From assembly GCA_002492725.1 (NCBI GenBank), contig DLAF01000041.1, positions 1 through 48,292 of the forward strand: a stretch of DNA of 48,292 nt, given 5' to 3'. The position numbers and the translations under genes were made by a program. Under the pieces are notes generated by a model, which made no database searches, had not been told where the DNA came from, and worked only from the letters and a program-made list of their open reading frames with translations. Shown here one piece after another: positions 28,368 to 37,851 of the stretch (position 1 is its first letter; every line of letters starts with the position of its first letter). The DNA comes from Lachnospiraceae bacterium UBA7054 (GTDB lineage Bacteria > Bacillota > Clostridia > Lachnospirales > Lachnospiraceae).

Positions 28368-28826
28368 ATGAAAACAACACGGCAAAATGCTTACTATGTA
28401 CAGGGCAACACAGTCAGGAAAGCACAGCCTGTCAGACGGATGCCGGCAGAGCCGAAGAAAAAGGTCAATAACAACGTGAGAAAGAACAGGGAGAGGGCGA
28501 AGCATATGAGTCCCGGCTATGTTCTGTTTTTGGGTGCGGCTTTAATGGCTGCGGGGATTATTTTGGTGTACTATATCGGCCTGCAGTCGGATATTACGAA
28601 CAGTGTAAAAAATATCGCTTCGCTGGAACGGCAGCTCAATGATCTCAAGGTGGCGAACGAGGAGGACTACAGCAGGATCAACAGCAGCGTGGATTTGGAG
28701 GAAATCAGAAGAATCGCGATCCAGGAGCTTGGTATGCAGTATGCGAAAGAGGGACAGATTATCTCCTTTGCCAGCGAGAACAGCGATTATGTGAAGCAGA
28801 TGGCGGAGATCCCAAAGAAAGACTAA
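28368..28826 (+). CDS. ftsL: Cell division protein FtsL-like
   Basis: This 152-aa bitopic protein has a basic, proline-containing cytoplasmic N-terminus (about 1-45), one TM (about 46-67) and an extracellular coiled coil (about 68-110) with heptad leucines (SLERQLNDLKV). It also has the short family segment EEIRRIAIQELGMQYAKEGQII. FtsL forms a ternary complex with FtsQ/DivIB and DivIC at the septum. Sequence conservation in the family is low; assignment rests on topology, the C-terminal motif and position between rsmH and the PBP gene. Confidence 0.85.
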   Translation: MKTTRQNAYYVQGNTVRKAQPVRRMPAEPKKKVNNNVRKNRERAKHMSPGYVLFLGAALMAAGIILVYYIGLQSDITNSVKNIASLERQLNDLKVANEEDYSRINSSVDLEEIRRIAIQELGMQYAKEGQIISFASENSDYVKQMAEIPKKD

Positions 28827-28838
28827 GCAGGTGATTTT

Positions 28839-31115
28839 TTGAACGGACAGAGAGTAAAACGAAACGATGTAATTAAATTTACTATAAAAATGCAAAAAAA
28901 GCTGCTGGTATTGTTTCTCTTTATACTGGCGGCTTTTGTGGGGCTTTCCGTTCAGTTGTTTTTGATCAACAGGGACAATGGGGAAGAGTACAAGAAACAG
29001 GTATTATCGCATCAGGAGTATGATTCCGTGATCATACCGTTTAAGCGCGGTGAAATCGTGGACGCAAACGGTACGGTTCTGGCGGTCAGCAACAAGGTCT
29101 ACAACGTGATCCTCGATACGAAGCTTCTGCTTCGCAAGGAGGATTATCTGGAGCCTACCTTAAGCGCGCTGAACCGTTTTTTTGAGATTGACACCGGCAC
29201 GGTGAGAAGCTATATTGCCGCGCACCCGGACTCCTCTTACTATGTGATGGCAAAGCGGGTAGGGTATGAGGAGAAGACAGCCTTTGAGGAGTTTTGTGCC
29301 GATCCGGAACAGGGTGCAAACATCAAGGGTGTTTGGTTTGAAAACGAATACAAGAGAGAGTACCCGAACGGACGGCTCGCCTGTGATGTGATCGGCTTTA
29401 CCACGGGGGACAATGCGGGAACCTACGGCCTGGAAGAGTATTACAACGATCTTTTGAGCGGAACAAACGGAAGAGAGTATGGGTATCTGAACGATGATTC
29501 GACGTTGGAACGCACCACCATCGCCGCCAGGGACGGCAATAACATTCAGCTTACCATAGATGCCAATATTCAGACGATCGTGGAAAAGTATCTGCGGGAG
29601 TTTAACGAGGAGTATAAAGATAACGCGAGGCCCGGAAACGGCGCGCAGAACCTGGGCTGTATCATTATGGACGTGGATACGGCGGGAATCCTTGCCATGG
29701 CAAGCTATCCGGACTTTGACTTAAATGATGTCAGAAATACGGAAAATCTTCTCGGTATGCCGCTTCTTGACAAGGACGGCAAGAAGGTGAATGGAGAGAT
29801 CGTAACGCAGGAAGCCCTGGATGCGATGGACGATCAGGTGATGTATCAGCATCTCAACGCCCTTTGGAAAAATTTCTGTATCGTAGATTCCTATGAGCCG
29901 GGTTCCGTGGCAAAACCTTTTACGGTAGCGGCGGCCTTGGAGAGCGGCTCTATCACCGGAAATGAAACCTATAATTGCGAGGGAGTGCTTGCTGTGGGGG
30001 ATCATAAGATCAAATGTCATCAAAGATACGGGGACGGTCTGCTCACGGTACAACAGGGAATCGAGCGTTCCTGCAACGTGGTATTGATGAATGTGGCCTT
30101 CGCTTTGGGAAAAGATCAGTTTGTGGATTACCAGCATACCTTCGGATTTGGCTTAAAGACGAACATCGATTTGGCGGGCGAGGCGCGCACGGCCAGCATG
30201 GTCTATACCAAAGACAATATCGGCATGACGGACCTTGCCACCAATTCCTTCGGGCAGAGTTTTAACGCCACCATGATTCAGATGATCACGGGCTTCTGTT
30301 CTTTAATCAACGGCGGTAATTACTATGCGCCGCACATGGCTTCCAGGATTACGACGGCGGATGGAGCCACCATTGAGAATGTGGAACCAAGGCTGTTAAA
30401 ACAGACGATATCGCGTTCCACAAGCGATACCATTTTGGAATACTGCAATACGGTGGTGACGGGAGAGTTTGGAACGGGAAAGACGGCGAGACCCGCAGGG
30501 TATATGATTGGCGGAAAGACAGGAACGGCGGAGACTTTGCCCCGCGGCAACGACGAATATGTGGTATCCTTTATGGGCTATGCACCAGCGGATGACCCGC
30601 AGATTGCCATTTATGTGGTGGTGGACAGACCCAATGTGGCAAATCAGGACAATGCAAGACATGCGACAGGAATCGTGCGAAAGGTTCTGACAGAGGTGCT
30701 TCCTTATCTGAATATTTATATGACGGAAGAGCTTTCCGATAAAGAGCGGGAAGAGCTTGAGCAGCTGCAGATCCAGATCAGGACGCCGCAGGGAGCGGAA
30801 GAGGAACCTGCGCTTGACGAGGACGGTAATCCCATCGACCCGGAAGGCGGGGAAGGCAGTGAGAGCGGGGAAACGCCGAAAGAAGGCGAAGCAGGCAGCG
30901 AGGAACAGACGGAAGAGCCACCGCAGCGGGATGAATCATGGAAGAATTTTCCGCTTGATCCCGAGACGGGATTTTTGGTGGATCCCGAGACGGGCGCATA
31001 CATTGATCCGGAGCTTGGTACAGTGATGGGCGGCGGCAGTCTTTTGGGAGAAACGCCACAGCCCGGAACGCCCGGTGAGCCGCCTTCCGAGAATGAGCCG
31101 GAAGGAACAGAATAA
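28839..31115 (+). CDS. Class B penicillin-binding protein (FtsI/PBP2B type) with acidic C-terminal tail
   Basis: This is a 758-aa septal transpeptidase. It has a short cytoplasmic segment, TM at about 20-40 and a PBP dimerisation domain (about 60-240). The transpeptidase domain has SVAK (Ser356, Lys359), SCN in ERSCNVVL, and KTGTA (Lys560). After about residue 630 comes a Gly/Glu/Pro-rich tail of about 120 residues with three DPE-type repeats (LDPETGFL, VDPETGAY, IDPELGTV). No PASTA domain is present. The TTG start at 28839 is supported by AGGTGAT just upstream; the first ATG (28890) would cut into the membrane anchor and has no ribosome site. Confidence 0.93.
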   Translation: MNGQRVKRNDVIKFTIKMQKKLLVLFLFILAAFVGLSVQLFLINRDNGEEYKKQVLSHQEYDSVIIPFKRGEIVDANGTVLAVSNKVYNVILDTKLLLRKEDYLEPTLSALNRFFEIDTGTVRSYIAAHPDSSYYVMAKRVGYEEKTAFEEFCADPEQGANIKGVWFENEYKREYPNGRLACDVIGFTTGDNAGTYGLEEYYNDLLSGTNGREYGYLNDDSTLERTTIAARDGNNIQLTIDANIQTIVEKYLREFNEEYKDNARPGNGAQNLGCIIMDVDTAGILAMASYPDFDLNDVRNTENLLGMPLLDKDGKKVNGEIVTQEALDAMDDQVMYQHLNALWKNFCIVDSYEPGSVAKPFTVAAALESGSITGNETYNCEGVLAVGDHKIKCHQRYGDGLLTVQQGIERSCNVVLMNVAFALGKDQFVDYQHTFGFGLKTNIDLAGEARTASMVYTKDNIGMTDLATNSFGQSFNATMIQMITGFCSLINGGNYYAPHMASRITTADGATIENVEPRLLKQTISRSTSDTILEYCNTVVTGEFGTGKTARPAGYMIGGKTGTAETLPRGNDEYVVSFMGYAPADDPQIAIYVVVDRPNVANQDNARHATGIVRKVLTEVLPYLNIYMTEELSDKEREELEQLQIQIRTPQGAEEEPALDEDGNPIDPEGGEGSESGETPKEGEAGSEEQTEEPPQRDESWKNFPLDPETGFLVDPETGAYIDPELGTVMGGGSLLGETPQPGTPGEPPSENEPEGTE

Positions 31116-31131
31116 CGGGAAGTGTGAATAA

Positions 31132-31180
31132 CCTCACGAAAAGGATAATAAATTGTAGTAAAACCTTTTTGTGAGGTTTC
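31132..31180 (+). terminator. Hairpin between the two PBP genes, overlapping a ribosome site
   Basis: CCTCACGAAAAGG (31132-31144) pairs with CCTTTTTGTGAGG (31164-31176), 13 bp with one G-U pair and a 19-nt loop, followed by TTTCT. The only Shine-Dalgarno-like GTGAGG for the next gene (31188) is in the 3' arm. It may attenuate transcription or hold down translation of the second PBP. Confidence 0.55.
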
Positions 31181-31187
31181 TCTATTG

Positions 31188-32918
31188 ATGGAAAACAAGA
31201 TGAGCCACAAGACCTATCACAGGAGCAAGACGGTGACTGTCTTTTTCCTGTGCATGCTGGTCTTTCTGGGGCTGGCGGCAAGACTGGTCTATCTGATGGT
31301 CTTTCAGTCCGAATATTACAGTATGAAGGCGAGAGAGCTTCATGAGAGGGAGCGCAGCATCAAGGCAGCCAGGGGGCGTATCATAGACGCAAACGGTAAG
31401 ATCTTGGCGGACAATAAAACAGTCTGTACCGTATCCGTCATTCACAGCCAGATCAAAAATGCGGACGAGGTGGTGGAGGTTCTTTCCAAAGAGCTGGGCC
31501 TTTCTGAGGAGTATGTCAGAAAGCGGGTGGAGAAATACTCTTCCATCGAAAAGATTAAGAGTAATGTAGACAAAGCGACGGGGGATGCAATCAGGGCAAA
31601 GTCACTTCCCGGCGTCAAGGTGGATGAAGATTACAAGCGTTATTATCCTTACGGTACGCTTGCTTCCAAAGCACTTGGCTTCACGGGTGGAGATAATCAG
31701 GGCATCATCGGACTTGAGGTAATCTATGAGGAATATCTTAAGGGGGAAGCGGGAACGATCTTAACGGTGACAGACGCCAAGGGGGTAGAGCAGGACGAGG
31801 AGGGAGAGGAGCGCGTGGAGCCTGTAAACGGCCGCGATCTCTATGTCAGTCTGGACATCAATATCCAAAGTTATGCGACCCAGCTTGCGCTGCAGACGAT
31901 GGAGACCAAGGAGGCTGACCGGGTTTCCATTCTGGTGATGAATCCGCAGAATGGGGAGATTTTGGCGATGGCGGATGTGCCGGAATTTGACTTAAACAAT
32001 CCCTACACGCTGCCAAATGGCATGGATGCCTCGGCCTTTTCCGAAAAGAAACGGCAGGAACTTTTAAACGCCATGTGGAGAAACGGCTGTATCAATGATA
32101 CCTACGAGCCCGGGTCTACGTTTAAGATCATCACGGCGGCGGCCGGTCTGGAATCCGGTGCGGTGAAACCGACGGATACTTTTCATTGTCCCGGATTCAT
32201 CATGGTGGAGGATCGAAGAATCCGCTGTCACAAAGTCGGCGGCCACGGCGCGGAGGATTTCGTGCAGGGTACCATGAATTCCTGCAATCCCGTCTTTATC
32301 ACGGTGGGGTTACGGATCGGGGTGGAGCGGTTTTACTCTTATTTCAGGCAGTTCGGGCTCTTAGACAAGACAGGGATCGATCTGCCGGGAGAAGCCGGCA
32401 CCATCATGCACAAGATGGAAAATATCGGGCCGGTGGAGCTTGCGACGATCTCTTTCGGACAGTCTTTTCAGATTACGCCTATCCAGCTTGCGACCACGGC
32501 GTCTTCCATCGTAAACGGAGGCAGACGCATCACACCGCACTTTGCGGTTCGGGCAGTTACAATGGACGGTTCGGACAGTCAGTCTTTTACCTATCCGGTG
32601 AGAGAGAATGTGGTGTCGGCGGAGACTTCCGAGACCATGCGCTATATTCTGGAACAGGTAGTGGCGGATGGGAGCGGCCGAAACGGCGCAGTGGAGGGGT
32701 ATCGCGTGGGAGGCAAGACGGCTACCAGCCAGACACTGCCTCGTGGCAGCGGCAAGTACATCGCTTCCTTCCTCGGATTTTCCCCGGCAGATGACCCGCA
32801 GGTTTTGGCGCTGGCAATTATTCATAACCCGAAGGGAACTTATTATGGCGGGCAGATTGCCGCGCCTGTGGTCAGGCAGCTATTTGAAAACATTCTTCCC
32901 TATTTGGAAAAAAAGTAG
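31188..32918 (+). CDS. Class B penicillin-binding protein (SpoVD-like)
   Basis: This 576-aa protein has a basic N-terminus, TM at about 15-38 and a dimerisation domain. The transpeptidase domain has STFK (Ser310, Lys313), SCN in MNSCNPVFI, and KTATS (Lys510) where most PBPs have KTG. It follows another class B PBP in the dcw cluster; in sporulating Firmicutes the second copy is often SpoVD, needed for spore cortex. No PASTA domain is present. The KTA form may be usual for this clostridial branch, but I cannot verify that here. The ATG at 31188 is preferred to the TTG one codon earlier. Which copy is division-specific and which sporulation-specific is inference. Confidence 0.9.
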   Translation: MENKMSHKTYHRSKTVTVFFLCMLVFLGLAARLVYLMVFQSEYYSMKARELHERERSIKAARGRIIDANGKILADNKTVCTVSVIHSQIKNADEVVEVLSKELGLSEEYVRKRVEKYSSIEKIKSNVDKATGDAIRAKSLPGVKVDEDYKRYYPYGTLASKALGFTGGDNQGIIGLEVIYEEYLKGEAGTILTVTDAKGVEQDEEGEERVEPVNGRDLYVSLDINIQSYATQLALQTMETKEADRVSILVMNPQNGEILAMADVPEFDLNNPYTLPNGMDASAFSEKKRQELLNAMWRNGCINDTYEPGSTFKIITAAAGLESGAVKPTDTFHCPGFIMVEDRRIRCHKVGGHGAEDFVQGTMNSCNPVFITVGLRIGVERFYSYFRQFGLLDKTGIDLPGEAGTIMHKMENIGPVELATISFGQSFQITPIQLATTASSIVNGGRRITPHFAVRAVTMDGSDSQSFTYPVRENVVSAETSETMRYILEQVVADGSGRNGAVEGYRVGGKTATSQTLPRGSGKYIASFLGFSPADDPQVLALAIIHNPKGTYYGGQIAAPVVRQLFENILPYLEKK

Positions 32919-32922
32919 TAAG

Positions 32923-32966
32923 ATATCCGTATGAGCATTCCGAGTCTTCCTATACGGATATATAAT
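32923..32966 (+). promoter_or_regulatory. Hairpin and possible internal promoter ahead of mraY
   Basis: ATATCCGTAT (32923-32932) and ATACGGATAT (32952-32961) form a perfect 10-bp stem with a 19-nt loop. No T-tract follows; instead TATAAT (32961-32966) begins at its last base. It may separate expression of mraY and later genes from the PBP genes. Confidence 0.45.
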
Positions 32967-32992
32967 ATAATAAAAATAAAAAGAGGACAACA

Positions 32993-33952
32993 ATGAACAG
33001 CGTTATTTTAATTTCCGTGATGGTATCTTTTGCAATCAGCGTGTTCCTGGGGCCGCTTGTGATCCCTTTTTTAAGGCGTTTAAAGGTAGGACAGACGGAG
33101 CGGACAGAGGGGCCGGAGAGCCATCTGAAAAAGAACGGTACTCCTACCATGGGAGGCATCTTGATTCTGATCAGTGTGGTGGCGGCTTCCCTGCTCTTTG
33201 TGCGGGACTATCCGAGTATCATTCCGGTTCTGTTTCTCACGCTGGGCTTTGGGCTGGTGGGATTTCTGGACGATTATATCAAGGTGGTCTTAAAGCGCTC
33301 CATGGGGCTTAGGGCCTGGCAGAAATTTGGCCTGCAGGTGTTGGTGACAGGAGTTTTTGTATACTATCTGCTGCATTATACGGATGTGTCGCTGGAAATG
33401 AAGGTGCCCTTTCTGGAGGGAACCTATCTGGATTTTGGCTGGTGGAATATCCCGATTCTGTTTTTTATTGTGATCGGTACGGTGAACGGCACTAATTTTA
33501 CGGATGGTCTGGACGGTCTGGCGAGCTCAGTGACGGTGCTGGTGGCAACCTTTTTTACGGTGGTGGCGATTGGGACGGACAGCGGTATCGAGCCGGTCAC
33601 TTGTGCGGTGGTGGGCGCTCTTTTGGGGTTCCTCTTGTTTAATGTGCATCCGGCCAGTGTCTTTATGGGAGATACGGGTTCCCTGGCGCTGGGCGGTTTT
33701 GTGGCGGCTGCTGCTTATATGATGCAGATGCCGGTATTTATCGCAATTGTGGGATTTATCTATCTGGCGGAGGTTGTGTCGGTCATTTTACAGGTGTCCT
33801 ACTTTAAGATGACAGGTGGAAAGCGGATTTTTAAGATGGCGCCAATCCATCACCATTTTGAACTCTGCGGATGGTCAGAGACCAGGGTGGTGGCGGTCTT
33901 TTCCATTGTGACGGCCCTGCTGTGTCTGGTCGCGTTGATGGGGGTATGGTAA
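32993..33952 (+). CDS. mraY: Phospho-N-acetylmuramoyl-pentapeptide transferase MraY
   Basis: This 319-aa membrane enzyme makes lipid I from UDP-MurNAc-pentapeptide and undecaprenyl phosphate. About ten TM helices are present. Motifs include KNGTPTMGGI (about 44-53), FLDDYIKV (about 88-96), NGTNFTDGLDGLA (about 163-175), FMGDTGSLALGG (about 222-233) and the cytoplasmic PIHHHFELCGWSE (about 284-296). AGAGGAC precedes the ATG. The stop overlaps the murD start (TAATG). Confidence 0.97.
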   Translation: MNSVILISVMVSFAISVFLGPLVIPFLRRLKVGQTERTEGPESHLKKNGTPTMGGILILISVVAASLLFVRDYPSIIPVLFLTLGFGLVGFLDDYIKVVLKRSMGLRAWQKFGLQVLVTGVFVYYLLHYTDVSLEMKVPFLEGTYLDFGWWNIPILFFIVIGTVNGTNFTDGLDGLASSVTVLVATFFTVVAIGTDSGIEPVTCAVVGALLGFLLFNVHPASVFMGDTGSLALGGFVAAAAYMMQMPVFIAIVGFIYLAEVVSVILQVSYFKMTGGKRIFKMAPIHHHFELCGWSETRVVAVFSIVTALLCLVALMGVW

Positions 33953-35328
33953 TGAAAACGTCGGTTTTAAAAGGGAAAAAAGTCCTGGTGGTAGGTTCCG
34001 GCATCAGCGGGATCGGAGCGGTGGAGGCCCTGTGTCATGTGGGCGCCGAGCCGTTATTATATGACGAAAACGAAAACTTGACGACAGAGGATGTGCAGGC
34101 AAAGCTGAAGCCTGGAATTTCTGCTGAGATTGCGATCGGTGCGCTGTCGGAGGCGCAGAAGGCGGCTGTCGAGCTGGTGGTTTTAAGTCCCGGCGTTCCC
34201 ACGGACACTGCGTTTGTGGAGGAGTTTCGCAGCCGCGGGGTGAAAATCTGGGGCGAGATTGAGCTGGCCTACGAGATTGGGAAAGGCTCCGTGATTGCTA
34301 TTACGGGCACCAACGGAAAGACCACCACCACCACGCTGGTGGGGGCGATCATGGCGGCTGTCTGTACACATGTGGACGTGGTGGGAAATATCGGGAACCC
34401 CTACACGGTGACGGCGTTGTCTTCTGATGAAGAGACCGTGACGGTAGCGGAGATCAGCAGTTTTCAGCTGGAGACGATAGAGCGTTTTCATCCGAGGGTT
34501 TCCGCAATCTTAAATATCACGCCGGATCACTTAAACCGCCATCATACCATGGAAAACTATGCGGCGGCAAAAGAGGCTGTCTGTAAAAATCAGACAAAAT
34601 CGGATGTTTGTGTATTAAATTACGAAAATGAGTACACCAGGGAATTTGGCGAGCGCTGCCCGGTTGCGGTGGCATGGTTTTCCTCAAAAAGGCAGCTTGC
34701 CGACGGCTTTTATCTGGAAGGGGAAGAAATCTTTCAGGCCAGGGGCGGTGAGCGCGAAAGCCTTATGAATGTCCGGGATATGAAGCTTAAGGGAATCTGC
34801 AATGCGGAGAACGTGATGGCTGCCATGGCAATCACACAGGCGATGGGTGTGCCGATGGAGACGATTCTTTCCGTGATCAAAGACTTTGCGCCCGTGGAAC
34901 ACAGGATCGAGTTTGTGGCAACGAAACGGGGCATTGACTTTTACAACGATTCCAAGGGGACGAATCCTGATGCTGCGATACAGGGGATTCGGGCGATGGA
35001 TCGCCCTACGGTGCTGATCGGCGGCGGGTACGATAAGCAGAGTGAATATGACGAGTGGATCGAGGCCTTTGACGGCAAGGTCAAGTGCCTGGTGCTGATC
35101 GGGCAGACCAGAGAAAAGATTGCGGACTGCGCAAGGCGTCATGGTCTGTCGGATATTGTGCTGGCGGACAGCTTTGAAGAGGCTTTTGCGGTCTGCGTGA
35201 AGCGGGCAGAGCCCGGAGACGCGGTATTGCTTTCACCCGCCTGTGCGAGCTGGGGAATGTTTCCCAACTACGAGGTCAGGGGGGAAAGATTTAAAGAAAT
35301 GGTAAATCGGATGGAGGAGAACGATTAA
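33952..35328 (+). CDS. murD: UDP-N-acetylmuramoyl-L-alanine--D-glutamate ligase MurD
   Basis: This 458-aa cytoplasmic ligase adds D-Glu to UDP-MurNAc-L-Ala with ATP. It has an N-terminal Rossmann-like UDP-binding domain (VVGSGISGIGAVEAL), the central ATPase loop GTNGKTTTT (about 117-125), ISSFQLE, ITPDHLNRH, and C-terminal NDSKGTNPDA and LIGGGYDK. The ATG at 33952 shares a base with the mraY stop; a longer frame from 33871 runs through mraY and is rejected. It is complete. Confidence 0.97.
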   Translation: MKTSVLKGKKVLVVGSGISGIGAVEALCHVGAEPLLYDENENLTTEDVQAKLKPGISAEIAIGALSEAQKAAVELVVLSPGVPTDTAFVEEFRSRGVKIWGEIELAYEIGKGSVIAITGTNGKTTTTTLVGAIMAAVCTHVDVVGNIGNPYTVTALSSDEETVTVAEISSFQLETIERFHPRVSAILNITPDHLNRHHTMENYAAAKEAVCKNQTKSDVCVLNYENEYTREFGERCPVAVAWFSSKRQLADGFYLEGEEIFQARGGERESLMNVRDMKLKGICNAENVMAAMAITQAMGVPMETILSVIKDFAPVEHRIEFVATKRGIDFYNDSKGTNPDAAIQGIRAMDRPTVLIGGGYDKQSEYDEWIEAFDGKVKCLVLIGQTREKIADCARRHGLSDIVLADSFEEAFAVCVKRAEPGDAVLLSPACASWGMFPNYEVRGERFKEMVNRMEEND

Positions 35329-36495
35329 GTGGCACAGAGAAGCACTTCCCGCAGAAAACAGGATAAAGGTGAGAAATTCATGGATTACAGCCTGTTGTTC
35401 ATCGTGCTGTTTCTGGTGGGCTTTGGGATTGTGATGGTGTTCTCCTCAAGCTCTTATGAGGCGAACCAGAAGCTGGGAGATTCTACCCGTTATTTAAGAC
35501 AGCAGCTCTTTGCTTCCATTTTGGGGCTGGTGGCTATGATGGTGGTGGCCAATATTCCCTATCATTTCTGGGAGCGTTTCGCGGTGCTTGCTTATTTGGG
35601 TTCTGTGGTGCTCATTCTTCTGATCATACCTTTCGGTCACAGTTCCGGCGGTGCAACGCGCTGGCTTTACATAGGTCCGATCTCTTTACAGGTAGCAGAG
35701 GTGGCTAAGCTGGGAATGATCTTGTTTTTGTCCAGTCTCATCTGTAAGCTTGGGAAGGGCGTGCGGAGCAACAAAGGGTTTTTGATCGTGCTGCTGTCTC
35801 CCGTGCCGGTAGCGCTCATGCTGTGGCAGATTACCAACAACCTAAGCTCTGCCATCATTGTCATGGGAATCGCGGTACTGATGCTGTTTGTGTCTTGCCC
35901 GGATTATAAACGTTTCATTTTTCTGGCGCTTGCCACGCTTGCTGCGGCGGCAGCGGTGGTGTTTTATGTGGTGCAGACAGCGCAGGCACATGCGGATGAG
36001 CTGGACTTTCGAGGCGGCCGTATCCTGGCTTGGCTGGATCCCGAAGCCTACGCAAACGATAAGAGTTTTCAGACCATTCAGGCCCTCTATGCCATCGGCA
36101 GCGGCGGCGTTTTAGGCAAAGGGCTTGGGCAGAGTATGCAGAAGCGCGGTTTCCTGCCGGAGGCCCAGAATGACATGATTTTTTCCATCATCTGTGAGGA
36201 GCTTGGGCTGTTTGGCGGAATTGCCATTATCATCATGTTCCTGCTTTTAATCTGGCGGCTGATGATCATAGCAAACAATGCGCCGGATCTCTACGGTGCG
36301 CTTTTGGTCGTCGGCGTGATGGGGCACATTGCGGTGCAGGTCATCTTAAATATTGCCGTGGTGACCGCTACCATACCAAACACCGGTATTTCCCTGCCTT
36401 TTATCAGTTACGGCGGCTCGTCGGTGATGTTTTTATTGATAGAGATTGGCTTGACCCTAAGTGTGGCAAAGGGGATACGATTGAAAGATTTGTGA
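35329..36495 (+). CDS. ftsW: Peptidoglycan glycosyltransferase FtsW (SEDS family)
   Basis: This 388-aa protein with ten predicted TM helices polymerises glycan strands at the septum with the class B PBP. Motifs are FGIVMVFSSSSYEA (about 28-41), PFGHSSGGATRWLYIG, the VAEVAKLG block, and near the end PNTGISLPFISYGGSSVMF (about 349-367). The GTG at 35329 directly follows the murD stop and has GGAGGAG upstream. An ATG at 35380 also has a fair site (AAGGTGAG), so the first 17 residues, which are basic, are uncertain. Confidence 0.96.
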   Translation: MAQRSTSRRKQDKGEKFMDYSLLFIVLFLVGFGIVMVFSSSSYEANQKLGDSTRYLRQQLFASILGLVAMMVVANIPYHFWERFAVLAYLGSVVLILLIIPFGHSSGGATRWLYIGPISLQVAEVAKLGMILFLSSLICKLGKGVRSNKGFLIVLLSPVPVALMLWQITNNLSSAIIVMGIAVLMLFVSCPDYKRFIFLALATLAAAAAVVFYVVQTAQAHADELDFRGGRILAWLDPEAYANDKSFQTIQALYAIGSGGVLGKGLGQSMQKRGFLPEAQNDMIFSIICEELGLFGGIAIIIMFLLLIWRLMIIANNAPDLYGALLVVGVMGHIAVQVILNIAVVTATIPNTGISLPFISYGGSSVMFLLIEIGLTLSVAKGIRLKDL

Positions 36496-36566
36496 GGACA
36501 AGATAATTTTTTGTCGAAAATCCATATAGATAGAATAGGTCATAAAAGAGAAACAGAGGTAATTTT

Positions 36567-37817
36567 ATGGACGCTGTTCGTATCTATGGTGGAAAGAGTC
36601 TTTCGGGACAAACGAGGATACAGGGTTCTAAGAACGCTTCGCTGCCGATTCTGGCGGCAACCCTTTTGACAGACGGAATCTGTGAGATAGAGAATTGTCC
36701 GGATATTGCGGACGTGTACCATATGCTGCGGCTTTTGAGAAGTCTTGGCTGCCAGGTCGATCGGGAGGGAAGTCTGATCCGCGTGAATACGACACATCTG
36801 TCAGAATGTGATATGCCGGCTGATTCCGTGGGTGTTATGCGCTCCTCCATCATGCTTTTGGGTGCGCTGCTTGCCCGGACGGGCGCCGTTTCGATGGAGT
36901 ATCCGGGCGGCTGTGTGATCGGCAAACGCCCTATTGACCTGCATCTGCATACGCTGCGGCGCATGGGTGTGGAGATCACGGAGAAAGAGACGGGATTTTG
37001 CGCAAAGACCATGGGTCTTACGGGGGCGGTGCAGGAACTTCCCTTTGTCAGTGTGGGCGTTACGGAGAATCTGATCCTGGCGGCAGTGCTGGCGAAGGGT
37101 AAGACCGTAATTCATCCGGCAGCCAGAGAACCGGAGATACAGGCGTTATGTGAGTTTCTGATTTGTGCCGGCGGAAAGATAGAAGGCGTCGGTACGGATC
37201 GTTTGGTGATAGAGGGTGTGGAGCAGCTTCATCCGGTGCGGTTTCGCGTGCCGGCTGACAGAATCGTGGCAGGCACTTATCTGGCGGCCTGTCTGTGCAC
37301 CGGCGGCAGGATCTTCCTGGAAGATGCGCCCTGTGCGCATATGGAGAGTGTGATTGCCTGTGCGGAAAGGCTGGGAGCCAGGACAAAGCGGGAGTCCTGT
37401 GGTCTTTTGGTGGAAGGAAGGGCCGGCAAAAAGCTGGAAGATGTCTTGAAAACGGCGGTTTATCCGGGGTTTCCCACGGACTTACAGTCTCTTTTCATGG
37501 TAGTGATGGCCTGTTCGGGACAGGATGGCTGGATCGAAGAGGATGTTTTTGAAAATCGCTTTCGGATCGTACCGGAACTTGTGAAGATGGGCGCCTGCAT
37601 ACAGGTGGCAGGGACGAAGGCCTATATCCAAGGAGGGTATCCGCTGCATAACACCATTGTGGAAGCAAAGGAGCTGCGGGGCGGAGCAGCCCTTGTAGTA
37701 GCGGCTCTTGCGGCAAAAGGAACGGGAATCGTAAAAAATCGGCATTATATTGACCGGGGATATGAGGATATCACGTTAAGCCTTCGAGAACTCGGCGCTG
37801 CCATTGAATTGGCATAG
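36567..37817 (+). CDS. murA: UDP-N-acetylglucosamine 1-carboxyvinyltransferase MurA
   Basis: This 416-aa enzyme transfers enolpyruvate from PEP to UDP-GlcNAc, the first committed step of peptidoglycan synthesis. It begins with the family signature, Lys22 in GSKNASLP, and has the fosfomycin-target Cys116 in YPGGCVIGKRPID. Arg and Asp residues of the second lobe follow (GFPTDLQ near 304, ENRF near 330). The inside-out barrel is complete. AGAGGTAA precedes the ATG. A 71-bp gap separates it from ftsW, with only a weak promoter candidate. Placement in dcw between ftsW and ftsQ is common in clostridia that put murA where murG/murB might be; murG is not seen in this window. Confidence 0.95.
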   Translation: MDAVRIYGGKSLSGQTRIQGSKNASLPILAATLLTDGICEIENCPDIADVYHMLRLLRSLGCQVDREGSLIRVNTTHLSECDMPADSVGVMRSSIMLLGALLARTGAVSMEYPGGCVIGKRPIDLHLHTLRRMGVEITEKETGFCAKTMGLTGAVQELPFVSVGVTENLILAAVLAKGKTVIHPAAREPEIQALCEFLICAGGKIEGVGTDRLVIEGVEQLHPVRFRVPADRIVAGTYLAACLCTGGRIFLEDAPCAHMESVIACAERLGARTKRESCGLLVEGRAGKKLEDVLKTAVYPGFPTDLQSLFMVVMACSGQDGWIEEDVFENRFRIVPELVKMGACIQVAGTKAYIQGGYPLHNTIVEAKELRGGAALVVAALAAKGTGIVKNRHYIDRGYEDITLSLRELGAAIELA

Positions 37818-37851
37818 AACGGTATCAGTCAGATACGGATGAGGTTTGCAG

